A stretch of DNA of 64,000 bases. It comes from Neocallimastix lanati (nom. inval.). Its lineage: Eukaryota; Neocallimastigomycota; Neocallimastigomycetes; Neocallimastigales; Neocallimastigaceae. The stretch spans positions 188,001 through 252,000 of the forward strand of contig JACVTC010000061.1 of NCBI GenBank assembly GCA_016946835.1. The letters are read 5' to 3'. The notes beneath the pieces are model-generated. The model made no database searches, was not told where the DNA came from, and was given only the letters and a program-made list of their open reading frames with translations. The position numbers and the translations under genes were made by a program. Below, one piece after another: positions 9,255 through 30,958 of the stretch (position 1 is the first letter of the stretch; the number at the start of each line of letters is the position of its first letter).

Positions 9255-11893
9255 TCATTGAGCTTTCTGTTCGTTTCCTATATTAAATTTATTCAATAGT
9301 TTGGAAAAAGATGAGAAACGTTTTATAAAGGCAGTATTGCCACTGACCATTTTAAGTGGTACATTTGTTGAAGATGAGGTAGAAGAAGAACAGGTTTTTC
9401 GGAAAGGTGATTGACTACTACCAGGTTGGAAATCCTTTAGGCTACTTAAGTAGGAAGTTATTAATTTTTGATCTTTTACCTTCGTCGACGTTTTGGAGGA
9501 TGTTAAATTAATTTTTTGATTTTTGGAGATAAGTTTTGATTTTTTTGAAATACCAAGTCCTAAATTAATTTTTGTAGTATTGGTATCACTAGTGAAATTA
9601 CTTGAAGATGATTTATTTTGAGGTGAAATTGGAGTAGATGATGGCATGTAGGAGGAGGTGGATGTGTTAGAAGTACCATTTTCATACGGAGAAAAAGTAC
9701 AACGACTTCTACTTTCATAATTACGACCTAAAGGAGATTTGAACTTATAAAGTGAATCTTTATCCTTTGTATTATGCTTTTTGGTATCTTCACTTTCTAA
9801 AATAGAATACTTGAATGCATTACCTTCTATTGTCATTCCATTCTGATTTTGATTTTGACATTTTTTTATTTGTTCATTATTACTATCAAGAATACTAAAG
9901 GATCGAATTATATTGGGACAATGATTTTCATTATTAAAGTAATTTGGTGATGGTGACACAAACATTTTGCATGGATCTTCAACTTTATTATTGTAAGTTT
10001 TTGTTTGAGAATGTTTATTTAAAAGGGAAGAAACAAAGGGTGATACCGCTGTTATTGCCTTATCCAATACTTTAATAGGAGAAAACAATGGTAAACCATT
10101 TTTTTTAGTTTCAGAAGTAATATTTTTTATGTTTTTGACATTTTTGTTCTGTCTTGAAAATGGATGATATCTATTACCAGCATAATGATTAGAATGATTA
10201 GCCGTTAAACGACCAGTAACAGAATAATTTTCCAATGCAATTTTCAAATCAGGATTATGTTGAAATAATGAGGATAATGTATTGGTTTTTAGATGAAAAT
10301 TAGGTGAAAAAGGCATTTTTTGATTATTTTTTAAATCAAAATCGGAGATAATGTTAATATTAGTATTGGGATTTGTATTCGTATGAGATCCATGACAATT
10401 GCAGAACTTATAATTATGAGAAAGATGTGATAAAGAAGAGGAATTCGTATTTAATCTAGAAGAAATTATGTTATTCATTCCTGATGAAGGACTACAATTC
10501 TCTTCCTTTTTATCTCCATCATCTATATTAATTTTAATGTTGTTTTTACTTATTTCTGATGAATAAATACTTTGTGAGATAGCTGATGATGAAGGAGGTG
10601 TAAGTATCCCGGAATATGAATAATCTTGATCCTCATCTTCTATATAAGAACTCTCTTTTCTATTATTATCTTCTATTATTAGTTCATCCTCTTTCATAAT
10701 TTTATTATTATAAGAAGAATTGATCTGATTATTGTGTTTTGATTGATTATTGGTATCTAAATTTTCTTTTATCTTTTGAATTTCATTATTATGAATATAA
10801 TTTGGTTGTGGTGATGATGATATTGTGTTTGATGGGGTTTCAATGTGATTAAATAAAACAGAAAAATTAGGTTCTAATGAAGGATCGTAACTTATTAGTT
10901 GATTACCCTTTAATATATGATTATCTAATAATGAAAAAAGATGTTTAATATTTTCTATTGGATTTTCATTTTTAATAGGTTGTAACGTAGATGAAGTACT
11001 ATTATTATTATTGTTATCATTATGTTTGTTATTATTGCTATCGATAATGTTATTTTCATTTTCTAATTCCTTTCCATTCAAATGATTATATTTCAATTTT
11101 AATTCATGTATACCATTATCAATTTGTTTCAAATAATCTTCCCATTCTAAATAAGAAACATTGATGTTATAATCTAAAGAACGAAGAAATAAAGATTCTA
11201 ATGCATTTAATTCTCCAGTTCTAAATAACCCCATACAAACTTTTGATATCCATCTAGAATTCCTTATATATATTGTATCTTCTAAATAATATTTTGAAGC
11301 TACAATAATAGCAACAGCGATCAATCGATTTGGTGAAAATTTTGATAATATAACTGGCGCATTTGGAATCCTTTGAAATCGATTTATATAAATAAATGAA
11401 ACAATTGGTATGAAGAAAGGTAGATCATACCTATGAATTAAAATTTCAATAAAGCTTTGAAGTGAAATATGGGAATTAACTGAGGTGGATTTTGATGTTG
11501 TATCCTGAATAAATTTCGCATAAAATTCTATTCATATTATAAAATATAAAAAAAAATAATAATAATAATAATAAAAATAAAAAAATAAAAATATATTAAT
11601 ATAAATTTTATTAAAAATATCTCTAATTTTAATTAAACAAAATAATTTTTAAAAATAAAATAAAGTAAAAAAAAAAAAAAAGTATTACACTAATCTACAT
11701 AATTTTATTATATATATAAATTATACTTACCAAAAAATAAATTTCTTAAATCTTTTGGAATATCCGAGCAACATAAATTTTCATAAGTAATTTGCTTATC
11801 TTTTTTTTGCCATAAATTCTGAATTAGATTATATTTATCATCTTGAATTTCTGAATTATTATTTAATTGATTAAAAAATGAAAATAAACCCAT
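9255..11893 (-). CDS. Cyclin-box protein, PHO80/Pcl-like, long Ser/Asn-rich tail
   Basis: Two-exon gene: exon 1 11893-11731, intron 11730-11528 (GTAAGT..TAG, 203 nt), exon 2 11527-9255. Joined it gives 811 codons plus stop in frame. Residues about 55-190 form a cyclin fold of the kind that binds Pho85-type CDKs. Key pieces are ISLQSFIEILIHRYDL, PFFIPIVSFIYINRF, a helix with SPNRLIAVAIIVASKYYLE (near residues 119-137), then SRWISKVCMGLF, GELNALESLFLRSLDY and VSYLEWEDYL. It would regulate a cyclin-dependent kinase in nucleus or cytoplasm. Residues about 200-811 are low-complexity Asn/Ser/Thr/Lys sequence with many S/T-P sites (for example LTPPSSS, FSPIKVLD, SPFRKT), possible CDK targets. The first in-frame ATG inside exon 2 would cut the cyclin box, so exon 1 is needed. 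Family placement is by motif only, and which CDK it partners is not known. Confidence 0.8.
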
Positions 11894-12287
11894 TCTAACT
11901 TTTTGGCTGTATATACTGATATGGAATAATGATTTAATTTATAAGTCGATAATTGATAATAAACAATATTCTAATTACTTAATATATATATTATTAATAA
12001 AAAAAATATATAATGATGAATATTTTAAAAATTTATTTTTTGAAAAATAATTCTATTATTGAATATATTTATTGTTATTATTTCTATTATATACAACTCA
12101 ATTTTAAAAACATAGATGTTTTCCTTTTTATATGTTTACTTATAATTTATAAATAAAAATGATATATTTTTTGTAATTATTTGTAAAATATAAATATATA
12201 TATATATATACAAAATGATAAATACTGTTTAACGATTTAGATTTAGTAAAATGTTGATAAGAATGTTAATCGATAAGTAATTTGTTT

Positions 12288-12318
<31 letters not shown>

Positions 12319-14119
12319 GATTTAATTATGTTTTATTATTATTATGGACCAAAATAAATATAATAGTGAATATTATATAATAAAAAAAGAAAAAAAAAAA
12401 AAAAAAAAAGGAAATAAAGTATAATAATAAATAATAATGAAATTTATTTACACTATAGGTATATTTTATAAAGGTATTATATTAATAGTTTACAATAAAT
12501 TATTGTAATAATATAATTTTTTTTTTTTTAAAAAAAATAATAAATAAATAAATTTTCAAAATTTTATAATAAAATATAAAATAGATTAAAAATTGGTATA
12601 TAAATTAAATAATAAAATTTGATTGAAATGGTATATTTAAAATTCAAATCTTAAAATAAATAATATTATATTTTTTTTTATAATGTATAAAAATAAATAA
12701 ATAAATAAATAAAAATTATTTGTATATATATATTTAAATAACAATTTAGAAAAAATTATATATATATGTATATATTTTATAAAAAAGAATTATGAATCTA
12801 ATCAATTCAATCTCCTTTTTTTTTTTCTAAAAAAAAAAAAAATACTTTTAAATATATATCTACGTATTTTGTTTTTTTTAAAAAAAATAATATATTCACC
12901 AAGATTATATTTATTTCTTTTATTTTATTTTATTTTATTTTATTTTTTTTTTTTTTTTTTTTATCTTTTCTTTGTTTTATTCTATTCTATATATAGTTCA
13001 ACCTTATAATAAAATAAAATTATAAAAAGACAATCCTTCAAAAGAAAAAAAAAAAAACAAAATTGTGTTGAAACTTTTTAGAAAAAACTTCTGTCTTTTA
13101 TATAAAAAAAATTTTTTTTTTCATATATTAAGCAATATATTAGACATATATAATATATAATTTTAGAAATTACAAATGATAATAATAATAATAATAATAA
13201 AATAATTATTAGTAAATATCTGTTAATATATTATGAAATTAATAAGCATTAATAAAAAGAGTAATACAAATATAATAATTATTATTTAATTATTCCATTT
13301 CCAACAATAATAAATTTTTAATAATAAAAAATATTATAATCATTAATAACTTGTTTAACTATTAAATAATAATTAATAATTATTAAATGATCATGTATTA
13401 AATTCTTAAATAAGGATTAAATATTATGATTAATAAAATATTTAAAATAAAAGCTTATTTTTTTTTTATTTCTATCATTTTTTATTATCATATCTGAATT
13501 AATTAAATTACATATATAATGGATTTATTAACAATAATATATTGTATTAATATATTTATTTATTACAATATATAATATAATTTGTGTTATATAAAAATGT
13601 TTATAGTTTTTTATTTATTATTTTTTTTAAAAGTTGGTAAAAATGTATAATATATAATTTTATTTAATATACATATAATGCAATACATTTAAATATATAG
13701 TAAATAGTATCCATCTTTACATATATTTATTTATATTCAATAATACTATATAATATATTATAACATATTATAATATATATGTGTATATATTGTATTATAT
13801 ATTAGAATATAATATTATCCTTAGAATTATCTTTTCAAAGTCGAAAGAATAATTTATTTGTTTTTAAAACTACATATATTATAATGTATTATTAATATAC
13901 TATAATTATATGTCCAATAGAATAAGCCTATATATAAAAAAAATTTGAAAAGTTTCAATCATAAATTAAAATTTTAATAAATAAATGTTATAATATAAAT
14001 ATATTATAAATATATAATTCTATTAAATTCCAATAATAAAGAAAAAAGTATATTTTTTTTTTAAATAAGAAGAAAAAAGAGAGGAGAAGAAACATTTAGA
14101 AAATAAAATTTTTTAAAAT

Positions 14120-14206
14120 TTAGGCAAAGCAACCATAAAATAATATAGGATAAGCCATAAAACTAGCCAAACCAATGAAATAAAATTTTCTGATAGGTTC
14201 TAAATG
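14120..14206 (-). other. Possible 29-codon small ORF
   Basis: The minus strand has ATG..TAA for a short hydrophobic peptide, beginning MHLEPIRKFYFIGLASFM and ending in a YGCFA tail: basic N-terminus, then one membrane-length hydrophobic stretch. Base composition here is richer than the surrounding desert. A TTTAG just inside the ATG could alternatively make this the last exon of a longer gene. No family is recognised, and it may be chance. Confidence 0.25.
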
Positions 14207-14304
14207 CATAATAACAAATATTTAATATATTAACTAAGATTGAATATATATATATAAAATAAAAATAAAATTAAATTTAAAATAAACTTAAATAAGAGAC
14301 TTTG

Positions 14305-14492
14305 GTTAATTGGTACAATATCTATAGCTATTATTTTTTTCTGATAATAATATAAAGAAAGATAAAGAAAATTTTATAAAATAAAAAAAGGTTTCATATA
14401 GTTAATTGGTACAATATCTATGGCTATTGTTTTTTTCTGATAATAATATAAAGAATGACAAAGAAAATTTTATAAAAAAAAAAAAGTTTCAT
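14305..14492. repeat. 96-bp tandem duplication (two copies)
   Basis: GTTAATTGGTACAATATCTA begins at 14305 and again at 14401. Each copy continues through a TCTGATAATAATATAAAGAA block to an AAATTTTATAAAA block. The two copies differ at a few bases. On the minus strand both copies stay open for about 18 codons (SLYYYQKK..IAIDIVPIN). No function is recognised. Confidence 0.8.
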
Positions 14493-15244
14493 ATAATAAT
14501 TCTTATTGTAACATATATGCTAATCATAAAAAAATTAAAAATAAAAATAAAAAAATATTTAAATATTATTAAATAAATGTACTATGAATATCACTAATTA
14601 TAATATAATAGTTTATTTAGTCCATTCAATAAATTTCTTACATAAAATAATTAAATCTATATAATAAATGACATCATTACTAACTCCACTAACAATAAAT
14701 ATTTCAAAAAAAAAAAATTTTTTTTATACACTTACAATTATTAGTACACAAATACGAATACATAAATCTATATTTTCTATATTAATTTATTAAATAAGAA
14801 AATCCTCAAACTCTTATTTTAATAATTACAGTGATGACAACTAAAATTCATATTCATCATCACATACATATAAATACATATTAATTATTAATTAAATTTT
14901 AATATCTATGGTATATTAATTATATATCCAATTTTAATATATAAATTATTTTAAATTAATTATCATTATCATTAATTATTATTACAAATAACTGTTAATA
15001 TTTTATTTTAGTAACATTAATATTATTGTTGTTGATATTATAATATTAGCTGTATTTATCAAAGCAATTATTATAAATATAACTTTAAATGAGATTATAA
15101 TAATAAATTTTATATTTCATTTTCCTTTTCTCTTGTTCCAATATTTTATATATATAATATTTTATGTTATCGTAATTTAGAACCTAATATTTAAAAAATT
15201 TTAAATTCAAAATAAAAATTGTTTTACATTTTTTACTTAAAAGC

Positions 15245-15246
<2 letters not shown>

Positions 15247-15291
<45 letters not shown>
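15247..15291. repeat. (TAA)n microsatellite
   Basis: About 15 uninterrupted copies of the trinucleotide in intergenic sequence. Confidence 0.9.
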
Positions 15292-15293
<2 letters not shown>

Positions 15294-15706
15294 TAATATA
15301 TATATAATTAAAAAAAAAATAGAATGAAAAGGTCTTTTGACTATTTTTTTTATATAAAGTATTTTATAAATTATAAAACTGATAAATATATTTTAATAAA
15401 TATATAATTAATAATTTCTTTTAATAAATTAAGTTTTTTCTATATTAATTTTTAAATATGACTTTATTCTTTATTTTTAATTTCAATAATGATGAAAATG
15501 ATGATAATAAAATAAAACTAAATAAAAAATAAAATAAAATAAAATAAAATATAATAAAATAAAGTAATAATATAATTTCATTGACAATAAATTTAAATCT
15601 TAATGTAATTATAATGATAAAAGACATTAAGAAGTGTTATTTTTTTTTTTATTTTTTTTTATATTTTATACCATTTATACTTTATTTTTATTTTTATTTT
15701 TATTTT

Positions 15707-15742
<36 letters not shown>

Positions 15743-16531
15743 TTTTTTTCTATTTGAAATTGAAGTATTTTTATTATTTAGATAGTAATGAATGAATAAT
15801 AGATAAAATTAATAATATTATTATTAATAGAATTTTCATTAGTATTTTCTTATCTGTCACATTTTCAAATTTTAAAATGAAATTAAAACCAAACAATATA
15901 TATTGTAAAAACCACCTATTAAATAAATAAATTATATTATTGATGATCTATTAAAATAGATTGTTAAAGGTTATTAAAATAGATTGTTAAAAGTTATTAA
16001 AATAGGAAAAAAAAAAAAAAAAAACATTTAAATTATATTTATTTAATATAATTTTTAATCTATTTCTTATTAATAAAAATATTATTATTTATAATTTTGA
16101 TACACTAAAAATTATTAATAGTTATTAATTAATAATAATTATTAATTAATAATAATTATTAATTAGTATTTATTATTTATTTATTATTTATTTATTATTA
16201 TCCATTATTATTATTAATTATTAATTATTTATTATTTACTATTTATTTATTTATTTATTATTATTAATACAAAAAAAAAAAAAAAAAAAAAAAAAATTAT
16301 TATATAATGTTATATATATATTTTTAAATAATATTAATTATAATCCACTATTATTGTCATTAATAATTACTAATAATTATTATTATTAGTATTATTTTTT
16401 ATTTTTTATTTCTTATTATTTATATATTAATTCATTCATTTTTTAATTTATATATTATTTATTTTTTATATTAGTTATTATTTACTATTCATTATTTATT
16501 TATTATAATTAATTATTAATTAGTTTATTCG

Positions 16532-16562
<31 letters not shown>

Positions 16563-16769
16563 GACAGTATTAATATTACTACATGTATTAAGAATTAAAA
16601 GAAATTTATTAGTATATATTTATATTAATGAATTAAAATGTTCTGATATTGTATTTATATATTACATTAAATGAAATATGTTACTAGACAAAAAAAAAAA
16701 AATAATAATAATAATGTTTAAACTAATAACAAATTTATTAAGTATCATAATATATTTATGCTAATAATA

Positions 16770-17040
16770 TAAAATTAACTCAGTAAGGTTAGGAATCTTA
16801 AAAAGCGGTCTCTTGAATATATCCTCTTATAGGTTAAGCATTTCTCGGTGGTATTGAAGTTTCTAACAAATATTAGTTGGAATATAAAGATAAATTTAAC
16901 CCTAATCTCTAATACCTTTATTGGAAAAAATCATAAGAATAATGATATTGTAGGATCGACCAAAAGTGGTTAGGTATGTTTAATCGAGTTAGTAATAGAT
17001 AAGACTTTAATTTAGTACAACGAAATGGTCGTCCTAATTT
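16770..17040. other. Higher-complexity island, possible retroelement relic
   Basis: About 270 bp with clearly more G/C than the flanks. The plus strand has a stop-broken frame with FLGG-I-EVSN followed by KFNPNL, faintly like the LGIPFNES...KLNSNL segment of the LINE thumb region at 55.2 kb. The minus strand has a separate 40-codon open stretch starting near 17036. It may be a very old LINE fragment, but this is weak and a non-coding RNA is equally possible. Confidence 0.25.
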
Positions 17041-17670
17041 TCTTTTATATTATATTTCATTATTGTATATAATTCACTTTTTGTTCCTTACATTTGAAAT
17101 ATTAATACATCTATATTTATAAAAAAATATTCCAATATAATATTTTATTTCTAATTAATTTATATGATAATTTTTTTTAATAATGAAAAAAAAAAAAAAA
17201 AAAAAACTTCTATGATATAAAAATTTATTTTAAAAAAGATAATAATATTTTACATATATTAATGTATTTTTCTTCAATAACTTCTGTAATAATGTAGTTT
17301 TTAAATATATAAATAATAAAAATATCTAAAAGAAGGAAGAAATTTTAAATTTAGTTTTTTTTTTTTTTTTTTTTTGTTCATATTAAAAAAGATTTTATTT
17401 CTTTTAAAATTATAAATAAAATATAAAATATAAAATATAAAATATATATATATATTTATAATAAAAAAATATAAAAAATGGATGAATATTTTGTAGATTT
17501 AAATAAATATTAATAATTTCTTGTTAGATAATTAAAAAAAAAAAAAAAAAAAAAAAAAATCCTCTATTAAAAAATTTGGTTATATAAAAATATTAAAATA
17601 TATAAAAAAAAAGAAAAAAGAAAAAATTACTATACTCTTATGTTAATTAAATTAATTAAATAAATAATTT

Positions 17671-17715
<45 letters not shown>

Positions 17716-17768
17716 AGTTATATATATGAATTATGTATTAATTAAAAAATTTTTTTTTAAGTTATAAA

Positions 17769-20543
<2,775 letters not shown>

Positions 20544-20787
20544 TTTTTTTTTTTTCTTTGTGTATAATATATGAAAATTTAATTGCTCTTTTTTTTTGTT
20601 GTTGAATAAATTGAATAATTAAATTAATTAAAACAATAAACTTTTTTTTTTTTTTTTTTTGAAATTGATTTTATAATAATAATAACAATAAAAACTAATA
20701 ATTGGATATAATATTTTAATTTTTTAAAAAAAAAATTAAAATGAAATTTAATTTTTTATTATTAATATTATTTTAGTTTTTTTTTTT

Positions 20788-20838
<51 letters not shown>

Positions 20839-23800
20839 TATAATTAATTTATAATATGAATTATAAAATATTTATTAAATAATTAAACTTTCATTTTTAT
20901 TTTATTTTTATTTTTTTTAACAAAAAAAAAAAAAAAAACGTTTGGTATATTAAAAAAAATAATTTCAACCAATCATATCTTAAATTACTTTATGTCAATA
21001 TATTTTAATATATATTTTATAAAAAATTTAAAAAATAAAAAAATTAAAAAATGAATAGATAATATTATATGTTTATATATGTCTAAAGGGGACTTTAATA
21101 ATAATATTGAAAATTTAATAACCGGTCATTTAAAATTTGTTTAAATTTATAAGAATAACTGTATAAAAAATTAAATAAAAGATGAATTTAATTATAAAAT
21201 TTATTACCACTACTACTTGCTTCCTTTACTAATATGATTACTACTACTATTACTATTACTATTACTATTACTATTACTACTATTACTATAACATTTTGAA
21301 TTTTCCCTTTTAGAACAGTAGAAAAAAAAATTTTTTTAAACAATTATAAATTTTAGAAAATCAAAAAAAAAAAAAAAAAAAGAAATGCTATTTAGAAATA
21401 ATAAAATTATATATATCTTTCATAAAAATATATAATAGATATAAGATTATTGAAATTCCTATAAAAATTAATATAATAAAAAACATGTATATAGGTTATA
21501 AAAAATTTTATTGAATAATTGTAAAAGTATTACATGAATAAGCAATATTAACACAATAAAATTTCTTTACATATGAAGTCAAATTAGAAAATGAAAAGTA
21601 AAAGTAATCTGATGACAAAAACAAAATTAACTTAATAAGATTGAATATATTTTTATCATTCATATTAATAAAGATATAGATGGTTGATAATTAAATTAGG
21701 AAAGAAAAAATTTTCCCATCTGAGAAGTTGTTTAAAAAAAAAAAAAAAAAAAAAGAAAGCCTATAGGATGATGTTGATGGTTTCCAGGGAATGATGACTT
21801 TTATTTAATGTATATATATATCTTGAAGTTGATCAATCTTTGATTTTATAAAAAGTAAAATATATATCAGAGAGTAGAATTATTTTAATATTTTTTTTGT
21901 TCTTTAAAAAAAAAAAAAGATCGATTTCAATATAATTTTAATTACTTTAAAAATAATTGAAAAATAAAAAGGAGAGAGAACTTTAAGTCATCCAGAGACA
22001 TAGAAAGTATTCATTATAATTTGTACTCTCACATTATAAGCATTAGATAATATCTGAGAGTATAGCATCTCCTCAGTACAGTAGTAGTATTTTTTAATAT
22101 TTAATGAAATAGTAATAGTAATATTATATCTTGTGGATATATTTTTCATAATAATAAATATTTATTATAATTAATAATTAAAAAATTATAAAATATAAAA
22201 AAAATTTTTATTTATACTTATGAATATATAAATTATTATTAATAGTAGTAATAATAATAGTAATAATAATATTTTTTATTATTATTATTTTTTATTATTA
22301 TTATTTATTATTATTATAATTATTATTATTATAAGATGTGATGTATTTGATATTTATTTTTTCACATCATTGAATTTATGTAACTCAAAATTATACTTGT
22401 TATATTATATTTTATTTTATTATTTTTTTTTTTTATTTTTTTGAATGTATAATGATTCTAATATATAATCTGTTCAATGAAGTAAAATATTTATTTATTT
22501 ATTTATTTTTTTACAAAATGTTTAAATAATAATAAATAAAATAAAAATATTTATAAAATAATTAAATAAAACAAAATATATTATAAAATTTAACAAAAAA
22601 AAAATTTTTAAATAAAAATAATATAAAGTATTTTACAATGTTGATGTGATTTTATGGTTTTATATATACAATTACTATATAACAGATTGGTAAAACGAAA
22701 TACTATAATATATATATATATAAATAATATAATTTATAAAATTATTTATGATAATTATATATATAATAGTTACATTATATCATTAATATATCCTATATGC
22801 TTAGATATATGTGAAATATTATAGAATCAATCATTAAAAAAATCAAATTAATTATCATACTAAAACATATATATATAATGATAAGTGCAAAAAAAATGAC
22901 GAAAATGTATGCATGAGCACTATATAAGAAGAATGTTTCAACAAATTATTATTTTGATAAAAGTTAATAAGTATTAAAAAAAAATCATAATAGAATTTTA
23001 ATTTCTTAATTTAAAAAGCAATTAAATATTTAATATATCAAAAAAAAAAAAATTAATTTTTTGAGTAAAATGAATCCTGAATCACATAATGAATGAATAT
23101 TTATTATATAATATAAGAACAAATTATATATAGTATTACTTTAAAATATAAATGAACAATAGTAATATTATATTTAATTTTTATTTAGATTTTATTTTAA
23201 TTACTATCTTATTTTTATTTTCATTTATTTCATTTTAATTTTTAATTTTTAATTCTAACTTTATTTTGATGGTTCTTTTTTTTATTATTATTATTTTTTT
23301 TTTATATTTTCTTTTTTCTTAGAATAATAAATTTTTTTATTTTTTTTTTTTTTTCATTAAGATTTCATTTATTATATTAAATTATTAGGATTTGAATTAT
23401 TTTTATATATTTTGTCACGGAAATTTAAAAATATTAATTAAAAATAAAGTAAAAAAAAAAAATAAAATAAAAAAATAAATTAAATTTAATTTAATTAAAA
23501 AAAAAATAAAATAAAAATCTCCAAAAAAAAAAAAATTTGTTTTATTAATATTAATTAAAATTAATTATTGAAATTATTTTATATATAAAAAAAAAATTAT
23601 ATATATATATAAAAAAAAAATTTATATATTAAAAAAAATTTAAAAGATGAAATATAGTTTTAGAAAATTAAATATAGTTTAAAAAAAAAAAAAATAAAAT
23701 AAAATAAAATAAAATAATAATTCATACCCTCTATATTTTATATATTAATATAATATATGAAAACTAAAATGAAAAAAAATTTATAATGTGATCTCTCTAA

Positions 23801-24558
23801 AAATAATTATAGTTAAAATTAATATAATAAAACAAGTATTATGAAAGGATTATCCTCCCTGTTGGTGTATTCAATTAAATCTATTAAACTTTTTTTTTTT
23901 TTTTTTTTTTTGTAGTAGAATTATTACATCTAAAAAATTAAATAGAATATTCAATGTTTAATTATAGAATTTTTTATATTTTATAAAAAATTGTATTAAA
24001 TAATAATAAAAAAAAAAATTTTTTTTACATTATTTAATGATGTAATGTTATATACTAACACTTTAATTGGGAAAAATATATATATATTTTTAAAGAAATT
24101 CTATTGTTTTATTTTTTTTATTTTGTATAATTATTATAACTAGTATTATTAATATTTTTTTTTCTTTAATGTATATATGTATATATATATATTATATTTT
24201 TATTTATTTATTTATTATAACTTTTTAAAATATAATTGAGATATAAATATATATAAATTTTTTTTATATAAAATGAATTAATAAATATATTTTTATTGTA
24301 TTTCTAAAAGAAAAAAAAATTATAAATAAATATTATATATATATAATTTTTTCACTTTTTATATATTATATATCTATATTTAATAAATTATCACTAAATA
24401 TTATCATTGTTGATTTTTTTTTTTTTTTATCTTCTAAATATGTAATATATTAAGATGAATTATATTACATAATTATATATATATTAATTTTTTTCATTTC
24501 TTTTTCTTTTTTTTTTTTTTTCTTTGAAATAAAAATGCAGTATAGGAAAAAAAAATTT

Positions 24559-24613
<55 letters not shown>

Positions 24614-24700
24614 TCATTTCATTATTTTCAATATTTTATTTTTTTATTTTTATTTATTTATTTTTTTTTTTATTCTAATTTCTAATTTCTATTTTAAAAA
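20544..24700. other. Intergenic region, about 4.2 kb
   Basis: Contains a poly(A) tract of about 46 (20789-20835), a (TACTAT)-like run near 21235-21290 and AT-rich sequence. A less AT-rich island at about 21960-22090 carries a stem-loop and is listed separately. Many T-tracts lie before the kinase 3' end (24570-24612). No gene is recognised. Confidence 0.6.
22024..22062. other. Stem-loop inside a higher-complexity island
   Basis: TACTCTCA at 22024-22031 pairs exactly with TGAGAGTA at 22055-22062, and an inner ATTAT (22033-22037) pairs with ATAAT (22047-22051). It lies in an island of about 130 bp with more G/C than its surroundings. It could be part of a structured RNA or a chance palindrome; no known RNA family was recognised. 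Confidence 0.3.
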
Positions 24701-29795
<5,095 letters not shown>

Positions 29796-30379
29796 TTTAA
29801 ATTAAATTATCTTTTATTTAAGGTTTTATATATAAAAAAAATGTATTGTATAGATAGAAAATTTTGATAATAATATTTTTAACTGAAGGGATATAAATGT
29901 AATATTAATAAAGAATAATTTATATATGTATTATATAAATAAATATTTTATATTAAATATAAATGTATTATAATAAATAAATAAATAAATAAATATTGAA
30001 GAGGTTTTAATATATATATATTTTAAATTCTATTTTAGGACAGTTTATTTTATTTGTTTTTTCTTTTATTATTTTATTCTATTTTATTTGTTTTGTTTTG
30101 ATTTTATTAAAAAAAAAAAAAAAAAAATCACTAGTATTGATAATTAAAAGACAATTTTTAATTATTATAATGTCTTTTATTTGAATTATATTATTTTACT
30201 TTCTTTTTATATATGATATATTAATAAACAAATTTCAAAAATAGTCTTTATATTTTAAGAAAAGAAAATAATTTTTTTTCTAATATTCTAATAAAAAATG
30301 TGAATAAATTAAGTCTTTTCTTGAAAATTATTTATATAAAAAGAAAGTAAAAAAAAAAGTTTTATATATTTAAATCTCA

Positions 30380-30437
<58 letters not shown>

Positions 30438-30703
30438 ATTGAAGATTTTATAAATAGTATTAATTCATTTTAATATTATTAAGTTTATTTATTAATAGTT
30501 CAAAAATAAAAAAAGAAATGTATTATACATTTCATTAATTTTAATATCTTAAAAAAAAAAATAAAAAATAAAAAAAATTTAAAACGGCTTCTTTTTTGTA
30601 TTTTATAATTGATAATTAATAAAAAATTTTTTAATTAATGTATTAAAAATAATATCAAATAATGCTATTTTTTATATTTCTGTTCCTCTATATCTATTAC
30701 AAA

Positions 30704-30704
30704 T

Positions 30705-30755
<51 letters not shown>
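30704..30755. repeat. (TTTA)n microsatellite
   Basis: About 13 copies of the tetranucleotide. Confidence 0.9.
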
Positions 30756-30885
30756 GTACATAAAAATTATTGTTTTAATAATTATGTTTTAGATTTTATT
30801 TATTTTCTATATATTTATATTAATTTACCTAAATGATAACTAAAAACTTATACAATACATTATTAATTTTACAAATAAATAATAA

Positions 30886-30958
30886 ATAATTAAATAATGA
30901 ATAATAAATAATAAATAATAAATAATAAATAATAAATAATAAATAATAAATAATAAAT
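30886..30958. repeat. (AATAAAT)n heptamer array
   Basis: About ten copies of a 7-nt unit. It is the same motif family as the larger arrays at 47 and 52.5 kb, here in the orientation of the 52.5-kb array. Confidence 0.85.

Larger units (their letters stand above)
11894..17768. other. Intergenic desert, about 5.9 kb
   Basis: Almost entirely A/T. It contains poly-T/poly-A tracts (12290-12318, 16266-16295, 16536-16561, 17673-17711), a (TAA)n run at about 15247-15291, a 96-bp tandem duplication at 14305-14492, a short open frame at 14120-14206 (minus), and a higher-complexity island at 16770-17040. No complete gene is recognised. Confidence 0.6.

Noticed and set aside
14301-14340. GGTTAATTGGTACAATATCT resembled a tRNA D-arm / A box.
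   Set aside because: No acceptor stem pairing and no B box (GGTTCGANTCC) follows; it is also part of a 96-bp tandem duplication.
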